DNA of 51,347 nucleotides, from assembly GCA_020054095.1 (NCBI GenBank), contig JAGVMA010000076.1, forward strand, positions 1-51,347, in the 5' to 3' direction. The translations under genes and the position numbers were made by a program. The notes under the pieces were generated by a model that saw only the letters and a list, made by a program, of their open reading frames with translations, made no database searches and was not told the origin of the DNA. This stretch comes from Bacteroidia bacterium (GTDB lineage: Bacteria; Bacteroidota; Bacteroidia; JADZBD01). Each line of letters begins with the position of its first letter. The first letter of the stretch is position 1. Positions 23,884-32,890 of the stretch are shown here, piece by piece.

Positions 23884-25376
23884 TAATCAAATTTTATTTT
23901 TTGTAGGAAGTAAACAATGCGTTTTCTATCTACTGATTTGTTTTCGAAGTTTTTAATTTTCTGACGGCCGTAACAAATAAAATAGTTATCGTACCAGTAT
24001 TGGCTTTCGGTTTCGCCCGTGTTTTTTACTTTATCGCCTTCCACATCGGTTTTTAAGTTCACTACTTCTTTTTCCACCACTTCCGATTTTGATACCAATA
24101 GCGATTTAATAATGTTTCCGGTACTGAAAAGTAGTTTTATCTCCTTGCCGGAAGTTGCTTTTCGGATATTGCGTATCACCGAAAAGGGTTTGTAAATAAG
24201 GAACATTTCAAAACAATGATCCCATTTTTTATTTCCCGTATTGTCAATTCCTAAAACAGTAGCATGTGAGTATTGCCAGCCATCAAACACTTGGCGGGTG
24301 GTCGTTTGTGGTCTGCCGTTTACATAAGTGGTAGTGGTTTCTGTGCGGTAGGTAGCAAAATACGATTCTGCAATAAGAATTAACTCACCATCTTGTTTAA
24401 AAATTGGATGTGTAATTACATTTGATTCAATTAAATCTTCGCTTCCCTTTTCCTTCTTCTTCACTACTTTCTTATTAATCTTATCTTGTTTCTTTTTCGA
24501 TAAAAAAGAGGTGAAGTTTTTTAAATCGCCAAAATTGTAATACTGAATAAATAGTTGCTCGTCATTTTTATATTCAGTAAGGTAAAGTCCATTTGCTATG
24601 TAATCTTTATCTACAGAGTAAGAGCCCGAGATATAAAAATCGGTTTTAGTAGTCCAGGTGACTGATGCAGAAACAAAGAATTTATTTATACCATTTTTAA
24701 ACACCACCGACTCTTTTGCTTTTTCGCCAGTTTCATCAAAAAAGCAAATATGAAATTCTTGCATGTCAATTTTTTTTCCGAAACGCACACTTACTGCAAA
24801 CAAACCCACCGAAGAAGATGGTTCAATATCTAATATCACTAATTTCTGCCCTAAGCCGGGTAAGCGCGCTAAGTTGGTTTGCCCGGTTTCGGCATTAATG
24901 GTTATAAGTGTCTGCTCGCGCTTAATGTATCCTTTTACAAATAAATTACCGTTTAGTTCTTTAAACTCCACGCCAATAAACTTGGGAGGAAATTTTCCGT
25001 TTGCAGTAGATGTGCTTCCGGTTATTACATCGTAAGTGCAAATGTGAAAAGCATATTTACTGCCTCTGAAAATAAAATATACTTTTTTGTTATCGGCAGA
25101 AACTACAAAGCCATTAAACGAATGTTTGTCAGGAATTACAAAAGAAGTTTCTTTTCTCTTCTCGAAATTTCCATTAAAGTGAGTTATCTGCCATTCATCA
25201 GGAGCACCTTTAATATTTACACGCCCGTGTGTTAATACTCCAAATTCTCCGAGCACACTGGTGTAGCCCAAGCCCTCTTCGTCCATTTCTATTTCTTTGC
25301 GTAATACTTGGCCTATCTGTGCAAATAAATTTAAAGCTGATAATGCCAAAGCAAATAAAACAATGTGTTTTTTCAT
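23883..25376 (-). CDS. Exported protein of unknown function
   Basis: A 497-residue protein with a signal peptide (1-19, ALNLFAQ) and no recognised domain. The body alternates short beta-rich segments (KKVYFIFRGSKYAFHICTYD, LVILDIEPSSSVGLFAVSVRFG), suggesting a beta-propeller-like or sandwich fold. A lysine-rich insert (KKKQDKINKKVVKKKEKG) lies near residue 310. The ATG at 25376 is chosen since the upstream 51 codons of the open frame carry no signal peptide. A -7-like TACTTTCG lies at 25390-25397. It is coupled to terC by a one-base overlap, so a shared envelope role is possible but unproven. Confidence 0.7.
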   Translation of the reverse strand: MKKHIVLFALALSALNLFAQIGQVLRKEIEMDEEGLGYTSVLGEFGVLTHGRVNIKGAPDEWQITHFNGNFEKRKETSFVIPDKHSFNGFVVSADNKKVYFIFRGSKYAFHICTYDVITGSTSTANGKFPPKFIGVEFKELNGNLFVKGYIKREQTLITINAETGQTNLARLPGLGQKLVILDIEPSSSVGLFAVSVRFGKKIDMQEFHICFFDETGEKAKESVVFKNGINKFFVSASVTWTTKTDFYISGSYSVDKDYIANGLYLTEYKNDEQLFIQYYNFGDLKNFTSFLSKKKQDKINKKVVKKKEKGSEDLIESNVITHPIFKQDGELILIAESYFATYRTETTTTYVNGRPQTTTRQVFDGWQYSHATVLGIDNTGNKKWDHCFEMFLIYKPFSVIRNIRKATSGKEIKLLFSTGNIIKSLLVSKSEVVEKEVVNLKTDVEGDKVKNTGETESQYWYDNYFICYGRQKIKNFENKSVDRKRIVYFLQKIKFD

Positions 25377-25460
25377 TCGTTTCTTTTCGCGAAAGTACAA
25401 ATAATGATTTGATGCCACCGAAATAGTTTTGTAAGTTTGAGAATACCTCATCTCCATCAA

Positions 25461-25717
25461 ATGAAAAACAATTACGCTTTGTATTTGCTTATTGCATACC
25501 CATTTTTTGCCACAGCGCAGCTTGCGCATGTGTAACGCTCTTTCAAAACTATCCCAGCCCAGTACAACGCTTTATCATCACCGATTTGCTTGGTAAAATA
25601 GTAGCTGTGCCAATCAGTGCACAAAAATATACTGTGGGCACTCATCAAATTGCCATCAATACGCAATTGCTAAACCTAACTAATAGTATTTACTATTACA
25701 CACTAAGCACTGCTTAA
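25461..25717 (+). pseudogene. Relic of a T9SS cargo gene (signal peptide plus broken sorting domain)
   Basis: An ATG at 25461 opens MKNNYALYLLIAYPFFATAQ, a good signal peptide, which stops after 25 codons (TAA). One frame over, the following bases read LFQNYPSPVQ, then RFIITDLLGKIV and, after a gap, TNSIYYYTLSTA and a stop. That is the pattern of a type A sorting domain (NYPNP, DLLGK, GIYFYTL) with part of its first half missing. The body of the protein is absent. The 25377-25768 interval thus holds a deletion relic between two minus-strand genes, and nothing else recognisable. Confidence 0.65.
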
Positions 25718-25768
25718 TCAAGCGACACAAAGAAAATGCTGATACAGCAATAAATATTAGCTTGAGTT

Positions 25769-28700
25769 TTATCTTGTTCGTGTTATGTATTTTAATTGGG
25801 TGTTGCCATTGATGGTTATCCTTAACAAATAAATATTGTCGGCACCAAATTGATTAAGGGTAAACTGATGTTTGCCAGCACCTAAGTTCCCGTTTTGAGC
25901 ATTACTTATTTTTTCGCCTATTATATTATATAGCTCAATATTCACGAATGATGGCGTTTCAATTTGAAAAGAGATGTTGACTAAATCACTAAATGGATTT
26001 GGGAAAACCGAAATTGTATTTAGTACAGTTTCGCTCGCATCTGCACCCACTGTGAAAAAAGGATATTGACTTGACATAGTAGTGCAACCATTAATATCTA
26101 TTATCATTACGGAATACATGCCGTTTGCCGTTACAATATAATTTTGATTAGTAGCTCCATTAATTATAACATTGTTAAAATACCATTGATATGCAGCGGC
26201 AGCGGTTGAAATTAATGTATCTAAATTTTGGCTTATTGTTGGTTGTTGTGGAATAGCATTTACGGTTACCTGAATGGCACTACTTGTGTCAATACATCCG
26301 GCAGCGGTATTGGTTAATTTTAGTGCATAATTTCCGCTGGTGTAAACAAGCAGCGTGGGCGTGGTACCAAATGGAACATTGGTATTGTTTTTTATCCATT
26401 GATATGCTAATCCGTTTTGTGTGCTGTTGTAATTCAGATTAACGGAGCCGCCTTGGCAAAAAGAAGTATTACCCGATGCGGTAATAGAAGTAGATTGAAT
26501 GCACTCATCTACTCTGTAAACTGTAAGTGTACTACTCACTTCATTCGCCAAAATAAGATAGCTATTTCCGTCAGGGCTTTCGGTGTTAGGTATAAAAATA
26601 ATTCCTTCCGCTCCTCTGTCGGGGCCATTAGATGTGGTAGAGCGATTGTTATAATAACCAACATACACAGGCAAATTAGGATTAGTAATATTATATATCA
26701 TCACACCGCCAACTCTTTCTAATGCAACAAATGCATAAGTTTTGCCGTTAATTGTTGCAGTTGTAATTCCCTCAGGCTCTGGACCTTTATCATCGCTTCT
26801 GTTTTTAGCTGTAAGCGAACTGCCGTTACTTGCATTAAAAATTGTACTGAAAGTGGGATGAGTAGAAGTAATCTGCTCTAAATCGCTGCTACTATCATAA
26901 ATCATATTAGCGTTACTTGCATTTAATATGCTGAACGAGCGACCACCATAAGCGTAAATCATATCAAAGTCGCCATCGTTATCAGTATCACCAAGTTTAT
27001 TGGTTGCTTTTAATTTGCCCAATGCAAAATTACTTTTCATGGTAACTGCGTACGGAAATGCAATGGTATCTAAATTCATTCCGCTTACCGAAATTTCTTC
27101 GTTAAAACCCGAATAAGCACGAGCATCGCCTTCGTTTGCAATGAGTAAATAAATTTGGTTTCCGGAACTGAACTGTGCCACAGCATCTGGCAAATACATA
27201 GATTTTATGGGCCAGTTGGCAATATTTATTCCCGATGTTACATCCGATGCATCAATGCCATTTCCCATCGTGTTTAAATCTTTGTAACCAATGGGCAAAA
27301 TGCTTATAACCTGATTGGTTATTAAATTAAGTTTGGCAATTGCATTGTTTTCTTGAAGCGTAACCCAAGCCAAGCTGTCGTTATCAGAAATAGTAATGTA
27401 CTCCGGCTCAAAATCTTTTGCGCTGTTGTTCAACGGGCCATAAATTCTTATGCCTTGCGAGCGCAATGTGTTTTCTTGACCGTTAAACGATGTAAAAGTT
27501 ATATGCTGTACATTGTTTTGCGTTAAATTTTGAACACCTCCGCTTATATCAATCACACTTATCGAGCCATCCGGATCATTAGTATAGGCGCTGTTCGCTT
27601 CACCTTCGTTGCACGTGTAAACTTTATTTCCGCTATGATTAAAAGCAATCATATCGGGCATTATACCCACTTTTACTTGTTTTATAAAAATGCCATTAGC
27701 ATCAAAAAAAACCACATAACCCGAGTCTTGAGGATTAGTGCCATTTTCAATAGCGCACGCTACAATACCATTTTTCGCTGCCACACTGTTTATGTTTCCG
27801 TATGCAGAAATGTTTATTGAGTTAGTTAAAAATAGACTTGATGGATTACTGAAATCTACAATATCGAGTTTTGCACCAATGCTATTGGCAATGTATAATT
27901 TAGTACTCGTGGAATCGAAAACTACAATTTCTGCCGAGTTGGTACCTGCTGTTCCGTTTGAGAAACTCCCAACAAGGGTAAGTAATAAATCGTTGTTGGG
28001 CTGAGGTGTTAAACGGTCGTTATCTCTTATGTATAATATAAACTGATTAGTACCTGTAACTATTGCATTGGTCATGTTTGATAGTTTTACCACAATGTAT
28101 TCGTCAGATTCCGCTAATACATCATCGTTAATTTGCACGGTAATGTTTTGCGATCCGTTTACATTTGGCGCAAATGCAATTCTTGAACTGGCGAAAGTAT
28201 AATCACTAATAGCAGTTGCGTTAGAGAGGCCTGTGGTTGTTACATATACTATTGAACTATCAACATTAGCATTAGTAATATTTAGCTGAATGTTAAACAC
28301 GTTACTGTTTTCAGCAACCGAAGCATGTGTGCCTGCAAAGCTTACATTGGCGGGTGGTGGTGGCGGAATAATTATCACCCTTCCGGTTAGTGTAACATTA
28401 TCAAATCGCCAAGTGCCGGCAGTAGCAACTGCGGTTACATTATTTGCTTGCCTGAACTGACCTGTAACATCGTAAAAAGCGGCCATAAGGCGCACTCCAA
28501 AATTTGGGTTATCATTCACTGATGGGATTGTAGAAAAATTTATTCTTCGTCTGCTCCATGAGTCAGATACGTTTGTGCCTAACGGATCAGCCGCATCTAT
28601 TCGTCCGTTATCAATTGCGCCTCTGCCTACACAAGCATTAATATAAGTCAAACTCGTAACATCTAAGTTTATCCAATTTGTTCCATCGATAGTGTATTGC

Positions 28701-29044
28701 ACCCGCACAGTTCGTGTTCCTGAATTTGAAATACGATGATCGTACTCAAATACAATGCTATCATAACCTAAAGTAGAGAACATAAACTGTACACCACTCG
28801 ATTCATTTACAGTTCCCGGATTGGCAGAGCCAATTTGCCAAGCGCCTGTTCCGGTTTGCTGCACACACCCTGTTACTGAACCGGTAGATGATGCAGCACC
28901 TGACATACTGCCAATAATTGTATTTGTACCATTTCCGGTTGACGGAATTGTAATCGAAGTTTCAAAATTCCATTGGGAGATAACTGTTTGAGCATTAATT
29001 ATTGACACACTTGCCAATGCAAGAAAAAGTAATTTGATTTTCAT
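25769..29044 (-). CDS. T9SS cargo protein with Calx-beta and choice-of-anchor I regions
   Basis: A 1091-residue secreted surface protein. In order: signal peptide (1-18, SIINAQ); a lamin/jelly-roll-like N-terminal region to about 225; a Calx-beta-like domain (about 235-345, with AENSNVFNIQL and DDVLAESDEYIVVKL); a long propeller-like choice-of-anchor I region (about 355-860, with EIVVFDSTSTKLYIAN, YTCNEGEAN, VTLQENNAIAKLNL and DRGAEGIIFIP); Ig-like repeats (about 865-1000); and the C-terminal sorting domain (about 1010-1091, FPNPFSDLVNISF, IELYNIIGEKI). Choice-of-anchor I proteins resemble alkaline-phosphatase-like surface proteins; no catalytic site is assigned here. The ATG at 29044 is preferred over one seven codons upstream. 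Confidence 0.88.
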   Translation of the reverse strand: MKIKLLFLALASVSIINAQTVISQWNFETSITIPSTGNGTNTIIGSMSGAASSTGSVTGCVQQTGTGAWQIGSANPGTVNESSGVQFMFSTLGYDSIVFEYDHRISNSGTRTVRVQYTIDGTNWINLDVTSLTYINACVGRGAIDNGRIDAADPLGTNVSDSWSRRRINFSTIPSVNDNPNFGVRLMAAFYDVTGQFRQANNVTAVATAGTWRFDNVTLTGRVIIIPPPPPANVSFAGTHASVAENSNVFNIQLNITNANVDSSIVYVTTTGLSNATAISDYTFASSRIAFAPNVNGSQNITVQINDDVLAESDEYIVVKLSNMTNAIVTGTNQFILYIRDNDRLTPQPNNDLLLTLVGSFSNGTAGTNSAEIVVFDSTSTKLYIANSIGAKLDIVDFSNPSSLFLTNSINISAYGNINSVAAKNGIVACAIENGTNPQDSGYVVFFDANGIFIKQVKVGIMPDMIAFNHSGNKVYTCNEGEANSAYTNDPDGSISVIDISGGVQNLTQNNVQHITFTSFNGQENTLRSQGIRIYGPLNNSAKDFEPEYITISDNDSLAWVTLQENNAIAKLNLITNQVISILPIGYKDLNTMGNGIDASDVTSGINIANWPIKSMYLPDAVAQFSSGNQIYLLIANEGDARAYSGFNEEISVSGMNLDTIAFPYAVTMKSNFALGKLKATNKLGDTDNDGDFDMIYAYGGRSFSILNASNANMIYDSSSDLEQITSTHPTFSTIFNASNGSSLTAKNRSDDKGPEPEGITTATINGKTYAFVALERVGGVMIYNITNPNLPVYVGYYNNRSTTSNGPDRGAEGIIFIPNTESPDGNSYLILANEVSSTLTVYRVDECIQSTSITASGNTSFCQGGSVNLNYNSTQNGLAYQWIKNNTNVPFGTTPTLLVYTSGNYALKLTNTAAGCIDTSSAIQVTVNAIPQQPTISQNLDTLISTAAAAYQWYFNNVIINGATNQNYIVTANGMYSVMIIDINGCTTMSSQYPFFTVGADASETVLNTISVFPNPFSDLVNISFQIETPSFVNIELYNIIGEKISNAQNGNLGAGKHQFTLNQFGADNIYLLRITINGNTQLKYITRTR

Positions 29045-29246
29045 AGTATAGTTTTTGTGCCGCAAAAGTGAGTAACTTAAGTTATTTTAAAAGAACAAGA
29101 AGGTTAATTGATTGTTTTAAAATATCTGAACCCCTCACCCGTACATTACCATTTTTGATTTTACATCACTAAAATGTGAAGTCAATGTAAGTTTATGATG
29201 AATCTCTGTCTGCAGCATCTGTAAAAAAATAAGCACCTTTGCCACC

Positions 29247-30125
29247 GTGCAAAGCAAAACCATATCGCCACTAAGCTGGCTTATTTTTATTTCGCTCTCG
29301 TTGGTTTGGGGCTCCTCGTTTATTTTAATGAAATTAGCGATGCCCGGCATGAGTGCAAACCAGGTGGGAGCATTGCGAATAGTAATTGCATTTTTATTTG
29401 TTTTGCCACTTGCTTTTTGGCACATCAGGCGCGAGCACATAAAGCTAATTCCTGCTTTTTTAGGGATGGGCATGTTTGGCAACCTAATACCTTCCTTTTT
29501 ATTTACCAATTCCGAAACAGAAGTAAGCAGCTCGTTGGCCGGAATGTTAAATTCATTAACGCCACTTTTCACAATTGTGCTTGGAGTTTTGTTTTTTGGT
29601 GTAAAAACCCGGTGGATAAATGCCGTGGGTATAGGCATAGGTTTTTTGGGCGCTGCGGGGCTTGCCGTTTCCGGAGATAAAGATGAAATATCAGCAAATC
29701 TTACTTATGGCTTATTAATTGTAGCTGCCACTTTTTGTTATGGGCTAAGCGTTAATATTATTCGTAAATACCTTTCGGGAGTAAATGCCATAACTGCTAC
29801 CGTGTGGGCGCTTTGTTTAACCGGTCCATTGGCTACAGCATATCTGCTCAGTACCAATTTTTTAACACAATTAAAAACAAACGAAGCCACATTGCCTGCT
29901 GTGGGCTACACAGCTATTCTCGGCATTTTGAGTACAGCCCTGTCAGTAATCGTGTTTAATATTTTAATCAGAAATACCTCGGCATTGTTTGCCTCATCGG
30001 TTACCTATATAATACCCATAGTGGCTATGTTTATAGGTATCTTTAATAACGAAACCATTGTGTGGCAGCATTTTTTATTTGTAGCCGTAATATTAACCGG
30101 TGTTTGGCTGGTGAATAAAAAATGA
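29247..30125 (+). CDS. EamA/DMT family transporter
   Basis: A 292-residue inner-membrane protein with ten hydrophobic helices in two EamA repeats. The first opens SWLIFISLSLVWGSSFILMKLAM, the typical DMT start, and ends near residue 140. The second covers about 150-290 (GLLIVAATFCYGLSVNIIRKYL). It probably exports a small metabolite; the substrate cannot be inferred. The start is GTG at 29247, since no ATG precedes the first helix. A -7-like CACCTTTG sits 5 nt before it, suggesting a very short leader. It runs into the rplU region but is separated by a promoter-like stretch. Confidence 0.88.
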   Translation: MQSKTISPLSWLIFISLSLVWGSSFILMKLAMPGMSANQVGALRIVIAFLFVLPLAFWHIRREHIKLIPAFLGMGMFGNLIPSFLFTNSETEVSSSLAGMLNSLTPLFTIVLGVLFFGVKTRWINAVGIGIGFLGAAGLAVSGDKDEISANLTYGLLIVAATFCYGLSVNIIRKYLSGVNAITATVWALCLTGPLATAYLLSTNFLTQLKTNEATLPAVGYTAILGILSTALSVIVFNILIRNTSALFASSVTYIIPIVAMFIGIFNNETIVWQHFLFVAVILTGVWLVNKK

Positions 30126-30132
30126 AGAATTT

Positions 30133-30183
30133 TTGGTAATTCGGCAGGTTTTGTTAATTTCGCTGCCCCTAAATGAATTAGGG
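30133..30183 (+). promoter_or_regulatory. Candidate promoter and leader hairpin of rplU-rpmA
   Basis: TTGG at 30133-30136 and TAATTTCG at 30155-30162 (one mismatch to TAnnTTTG) are 18 nt apart. The following leader contains a 6-bp hairpin, CCCTAA (30167-30172) with TTAGGG (30178-30183), loop ATGAA. Ribosomal protein leaders often hold control structures, so this may be one. Confidence 0.4.
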
Positions 30184-30212
30184 ATAAAACAAACCAATAA
30201 AAACCCTATAAA

Positions 30213-30677
30213 ATGTACGCAATAGTAGATATAGCCGGGCAGCAGTTCAAAGTTCAAAAGAACGCAAGAGTGTATGTACACCGCCTTGAAGCTAAAGAAG
30301 GGGAAAAAGTAGAATTCAACCAGGTATTGCTTATCGAAAACGAAGGCAAAATACAGGTTGGAGCCCCAGTAATTGACGGTGCTCGCGTAGCGGCAACCGT
30401 TTTAAATCACCTTAAAGGTGATAAAGTATTAGTGTTTAAAAAGAAACGCAGAAAAGGTTTTAAACGCATGAATGGTCATCGCCAATATCTTACTCAAATT
30501 CTGGTTCAAGGAATTTTAGCGAAAGGCGAAACTTTGAAAGAAGAGGCAGCTCCGGTTAAAAAAACCAAAAAAGCTGAAGCTACTGCCGAAGCGAAAGAAG
30601 CAAAAACTAAAGCGGTGAAAAAAGCACCTGTTAAAAAAGCGGCTGCTAAAAAAACCACTAAAAAATCAGAAGAATAA
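30213..30677 (+). CDS. rplU: 50S ribosomal protein L21
   Basis: This large-subunit protein binds 23S rRNA. Residues 1-103 are a standard L21: MYAIVDIAGQQFKVQ at the start, then KVEFNQVLLIENEGKIQVGAP and KKKRRKGFKRMNGHRQ, the conserved basic stretch. The remaining about 50 residues are an Ala/Lys-rich tail (AEATAEAKEAKTKAVKKAPVK) resembling histone H1 tails, longer than in Escherichia coli (103 residues in total). Such tails are seen on L21 of other Bacteroidota. rpmA follows after 21 bp, the usual order. Confidence 0.97.
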   Translation: MYAIVDIAGQQFKVQKNARVYVHRLEAKEGEKVEFNQVLLIENEGKIQVGAPVIDGARVAATVLNHLKGDKVLVFKKKRRKGFKRMNGHRQYLTQILVQGILAKGETLKEEAAPVKKTKKAEATAEAKEAKTKAVKKAPVKKAAAKKTTKKSEE

Positions 30678-30698
30678 TAATTTTAAAAACTTACAAAA

Positions 30699-30962
30699 AT
30701 GGCACATAAAAAAGGTGAAGGTAAGGTAAAGAACGGTCGCGAATCGCACAGCAAACGCTTGGGCGTTAAAATTTATGGCGGTCAGTCAGCTATTGCAGGC
30801 AACATTATTGTTCGTCAGCGTGGCACTAAGCACTATCCGGGCGAAAACGTGGGCATGGGTAAAGACCATACCTTGTTTGCATTAACAGATGGAACAGTTG
30901 TTTTCAAGAAAAAGAAAAACAATCGCTCCTTCGTATCGGTATTACCAGCTGCTAAAGCGTAA
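30699..30962 (+). CDS. rpmA: 50S ribosomal protein L27
   Basis: An 87-residue large-subunit protein whose N-terminus reaches the peptidyl transferase centre. Seen: [29 protein letters not shown], and [24 protein letters not shown], all diagnostic for L27. The start AHKK means no N-terminal cleavage extension is present, unlike in Firmicutes. It is co-transcribed with rplU and followed by a strong terminator. Confidence 0.98.
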   Translation: MAHKKGEGKVKNGRESHSKRLGVKIYGGQSAIAGNIIVRQRGTKHYPGENVGMGKDHTLFALTDGTVVFKKKKNNRSFVSVLPAAKA

Positions 30963-30984
30963 ACCCGAGAGCAACACAAAATTT

Positions 30985-31019
30985 AATCTCCTGATTTACG
31001 TTAAAATCAGGAGATTTTT
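30985..31019 (+). terminator. Terminator after rplU-rpmA
   Basis: AATCTCCTGATTT (30985-30997) pairs with AAATCAGGAGATT (31004-31016) around a 6-nt loop and continues into a T tract. It ends the ribosomal operon 22 bp after the rpmA stop. Confidence 0.9.
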
Positions 31020-31043
31020 AATTTTTATATAGTAACAATATTT

Positions 31044-32315
31044 ATGATACAAATACAATACATACGAGATAATAAAGCAGAAGCAATAAGCCGGCTTGCG
31101 GTTAAAAATTTTAATGCAGCCGAATTGGTAGAACAAATTTTAGCCATAGATATTGCCAAGCGCAAAACACAACAAGAATCGGAAGCACTAAGTGCCGAGG
31201 CCAATGGTGTTGCAAAGCAAGTGGGCGATTTAATGAAACAAGGCAAAAAAACCGAAGCCGAAGAATTTAAAAGCAAAAGTGCAGCATTAAAAGAAAAAGC
31301 AAAAACACTTGACGAGTTATTAAAGCAAGAAGATGAAAAACTCTTCAACTTGCTTGTGCTGTTGCCAAATTTGCCAAGTGCAAAAGTGCCAAAAGGCAAA
31401 ACTCCGGCTGATAACGAAAAAATACACGAAGAAGGAACAATTCCGCAATTAGCTGCAAATGCAAAACCGCATTGGGAACTTACTGCCCAATACGATATTA
31501 TTGATTTTGAACTCGGAGTGAAACTTACTGGTGCAGGCTTCCCTGTTTATAAAGGCAAAGGCGCAAGGTTACAACGTGCACTCATTAATTATTTTTTAGA
31601 TAAAGCCACTGCGGTAGGTTACAAAGAAATTCAGCCGCCCATTATGATTAATCGTGATTCGGGATTTGGTACCGGCCAATTGCCCGATAAAGACGGGCAA
31701 ATGTATCATGTTACGGTTGATGATTTATTTTTGATACCTACAGCGGAGGTTCCAATCACAAATATTTACCGCGATGTGATTTTAAAATCAGAACAATTGC
31801 CAATAAAAAATTGTGGTTACACGCCTTGCTTTCGCAGAGAAGCAGGTAGTTACGGAAAAGATGTGCGCGGACTTAACCGCCTGCACCAGTTCGATAAAGT
31901 GGAAATTGTTCAGGTAACACATCCCGAAAAATCGTACGAAACATTAGAACAAATGCGCGAATATGTAGCCACACTTGTTCGTGATTTAGGATTGCCTTTT
32001 CGTGTACTTCGCCTTTGTGGTGGCGATATGAGTTTCGCATCGGCACTCACTTACGATTTTGAAGTTTATTCAGCCGCACAACAAAAATGGTTAGAGATAA
32101 GTTCAGTTTCAAATTTTGAAACATTCCAAAGCAACAGATTAAAATTGCGTTTCCGTGATGAAAACGGAAAACCACAACCGGCACATACCCTTAACGGAAG
32201 CGCGCTTGCATTTCCGCGCATTATGGCCGCCATGCTCGAAAATAATCAAACAGAAAAAGGAATAAAAATTCCGGCAGCATTAGTGCCTTACACCGGTTTT
32301 GAATGGATTGACTAA
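31044..32315 (+). CDS. serS: Serine--tRNA ligase
   Basis: This class II aminoacyl-tRNA synthetase charges tRNA-Ser. It has 423 residues. The N-terminal long coiled-coil arm (about 25-100, rich in Lys, Glu and Ala) grips the tRNA. The catalytic domain has the TAEVP(I)TNIYRD motif 1 region, motif 2 FRREAGSYGKDVRGLNRLHQF, and motif 3 near the end, here NGSALAFPRIMAAMLENNQ. The order and spacing are normal. Its stop overlaps the ATG of the next gene (TAATG), starting a chain of overlapping genes that runs towards rsmA. Confidence 0.97.
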   Translation: MIQIQYIRDNKAEAISRLAVKNFNAAELVEQILAIDIAKRKTQQESEALSAEANGVAKQVGDLMKQGKKTEAEEFKSKSAALKEKAKTLDELLKQEDEKLFNLLVLLPNLPSAKVPKGKTPADNEKIHEEGTIPQLAANAKPHWELTAQYDIIDFELGVKLTGAGFPVYKGKGARLQRALINYFLDKATAVGYKEIQPPIMINRDSGFGTGQLPDKDGQMYHVTVDDLFLIPTAEVPITNIYRDVILKSEQLPIKNCGYTPCFRREAGSYGKDVRGLNRLHQFDKVEIVQVTHPEKSYETLEQMREYVATLVRDLGLPFRVLRLCGGDMSFASALTYDFEVYSAAQQKWLEISSVSNFETFQSNRLKLRFRDENGKPQPAHTLNGSALAFPRIMAAMLENNQTEKGIKIPAALVPYTGFEWID

Positions 32316-32890
32316 TGCGAAATAAAAAAAATACTCCCGCTGTTTTTTTTCTCGCCATAGCGCTGTTTTTTTTCGCTTGCTATAATCCCGATAAGTACAA
32401 GCAGCAAATTAACAGGCTGCAACAATGTTTAACTACAATTCATCAAACCGATTCGTTATCTAAGATACAAAACACAGATAGTTTAAATTCAATTATAAAA
32501 TCCGAAACCGAAAAATTACTTACCGTTATTGATACCATTTTACCCGACACGGTAGCGCAAAGTAGTTTGGTTGATAAAATACTTTTGTTTGATTCAGTTC
32601 CGCAGTATTACAACCGGCTGAACGATACCTTAGCATATTATACTGCTAAACTTCAAGAATCAGCAAAAACAATAAATCAGCTTATCAATGATTTGCAAAA
32701 GCAGTTAATTGAAGAACCGGATGCCAACAAGTTTACCGATACCGAAACCGCAACAGTTGATAATATCGTAAAATCAATAAGCATAGTTTTGCAAAATAAG
32801 GATGATACATTTAAACTTTTTGAACTATTGCAAATCGAACTGAAAAATGAATTAAATTTATTATCGGCAATAAACCAGCGTACTAAATGA
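32315..32890 (+). CDS. Putative lipoprotein of unknown function
   Basis: A 191-residue protein with a hydrophobic signal segment (9-21) and a lipobox Cys22 (FFFACYNPDKYK). The mature part is largely helical and polar, with many Gln, Asn, Asp and Leu residues (YKQQINRLQQCLTTIHQTDSL, YYTAKLQESAKTINQLINDL), so a coiled-coil or helical bundle is likely. No family is recognised. It overlaps serS by one base and the TPR gene by four (ATGA), so it is translated with them. An envelope role with the TPR protein is a reasonable guess only. Confidence 0.7.
   Translation: MRNKKNTPAVFFLAIALFFFACYNPDKYKQQINRLQQCLTTIHQTDSLSKIQNTDSLNSIIKSETEKLLTVIDTILPDTVAQSSLVDKILLFDSVPQYYNRLNDTLAYYTAKLQESAKTINQLINDLQKQLIEEPDANKFTDTETATVDNIVKSISIVLQNKDDTFKLFELLQIELKNELNLLSAINQRTK

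Noticed and set aside
25472-25666. Minus-strand frame of 64 codons opposite the T9SS relic
   Set aside because: The plus strand carries recognisable signal-peptide and sorting-domain text. The minus-strand frame is its shadow.
26417-28004. Several plus-strand frames opposite the large T9SS cargo gene
   Set aside because: They are antisense shadows of a protein with clear domains, and show no start signals or known motifs.
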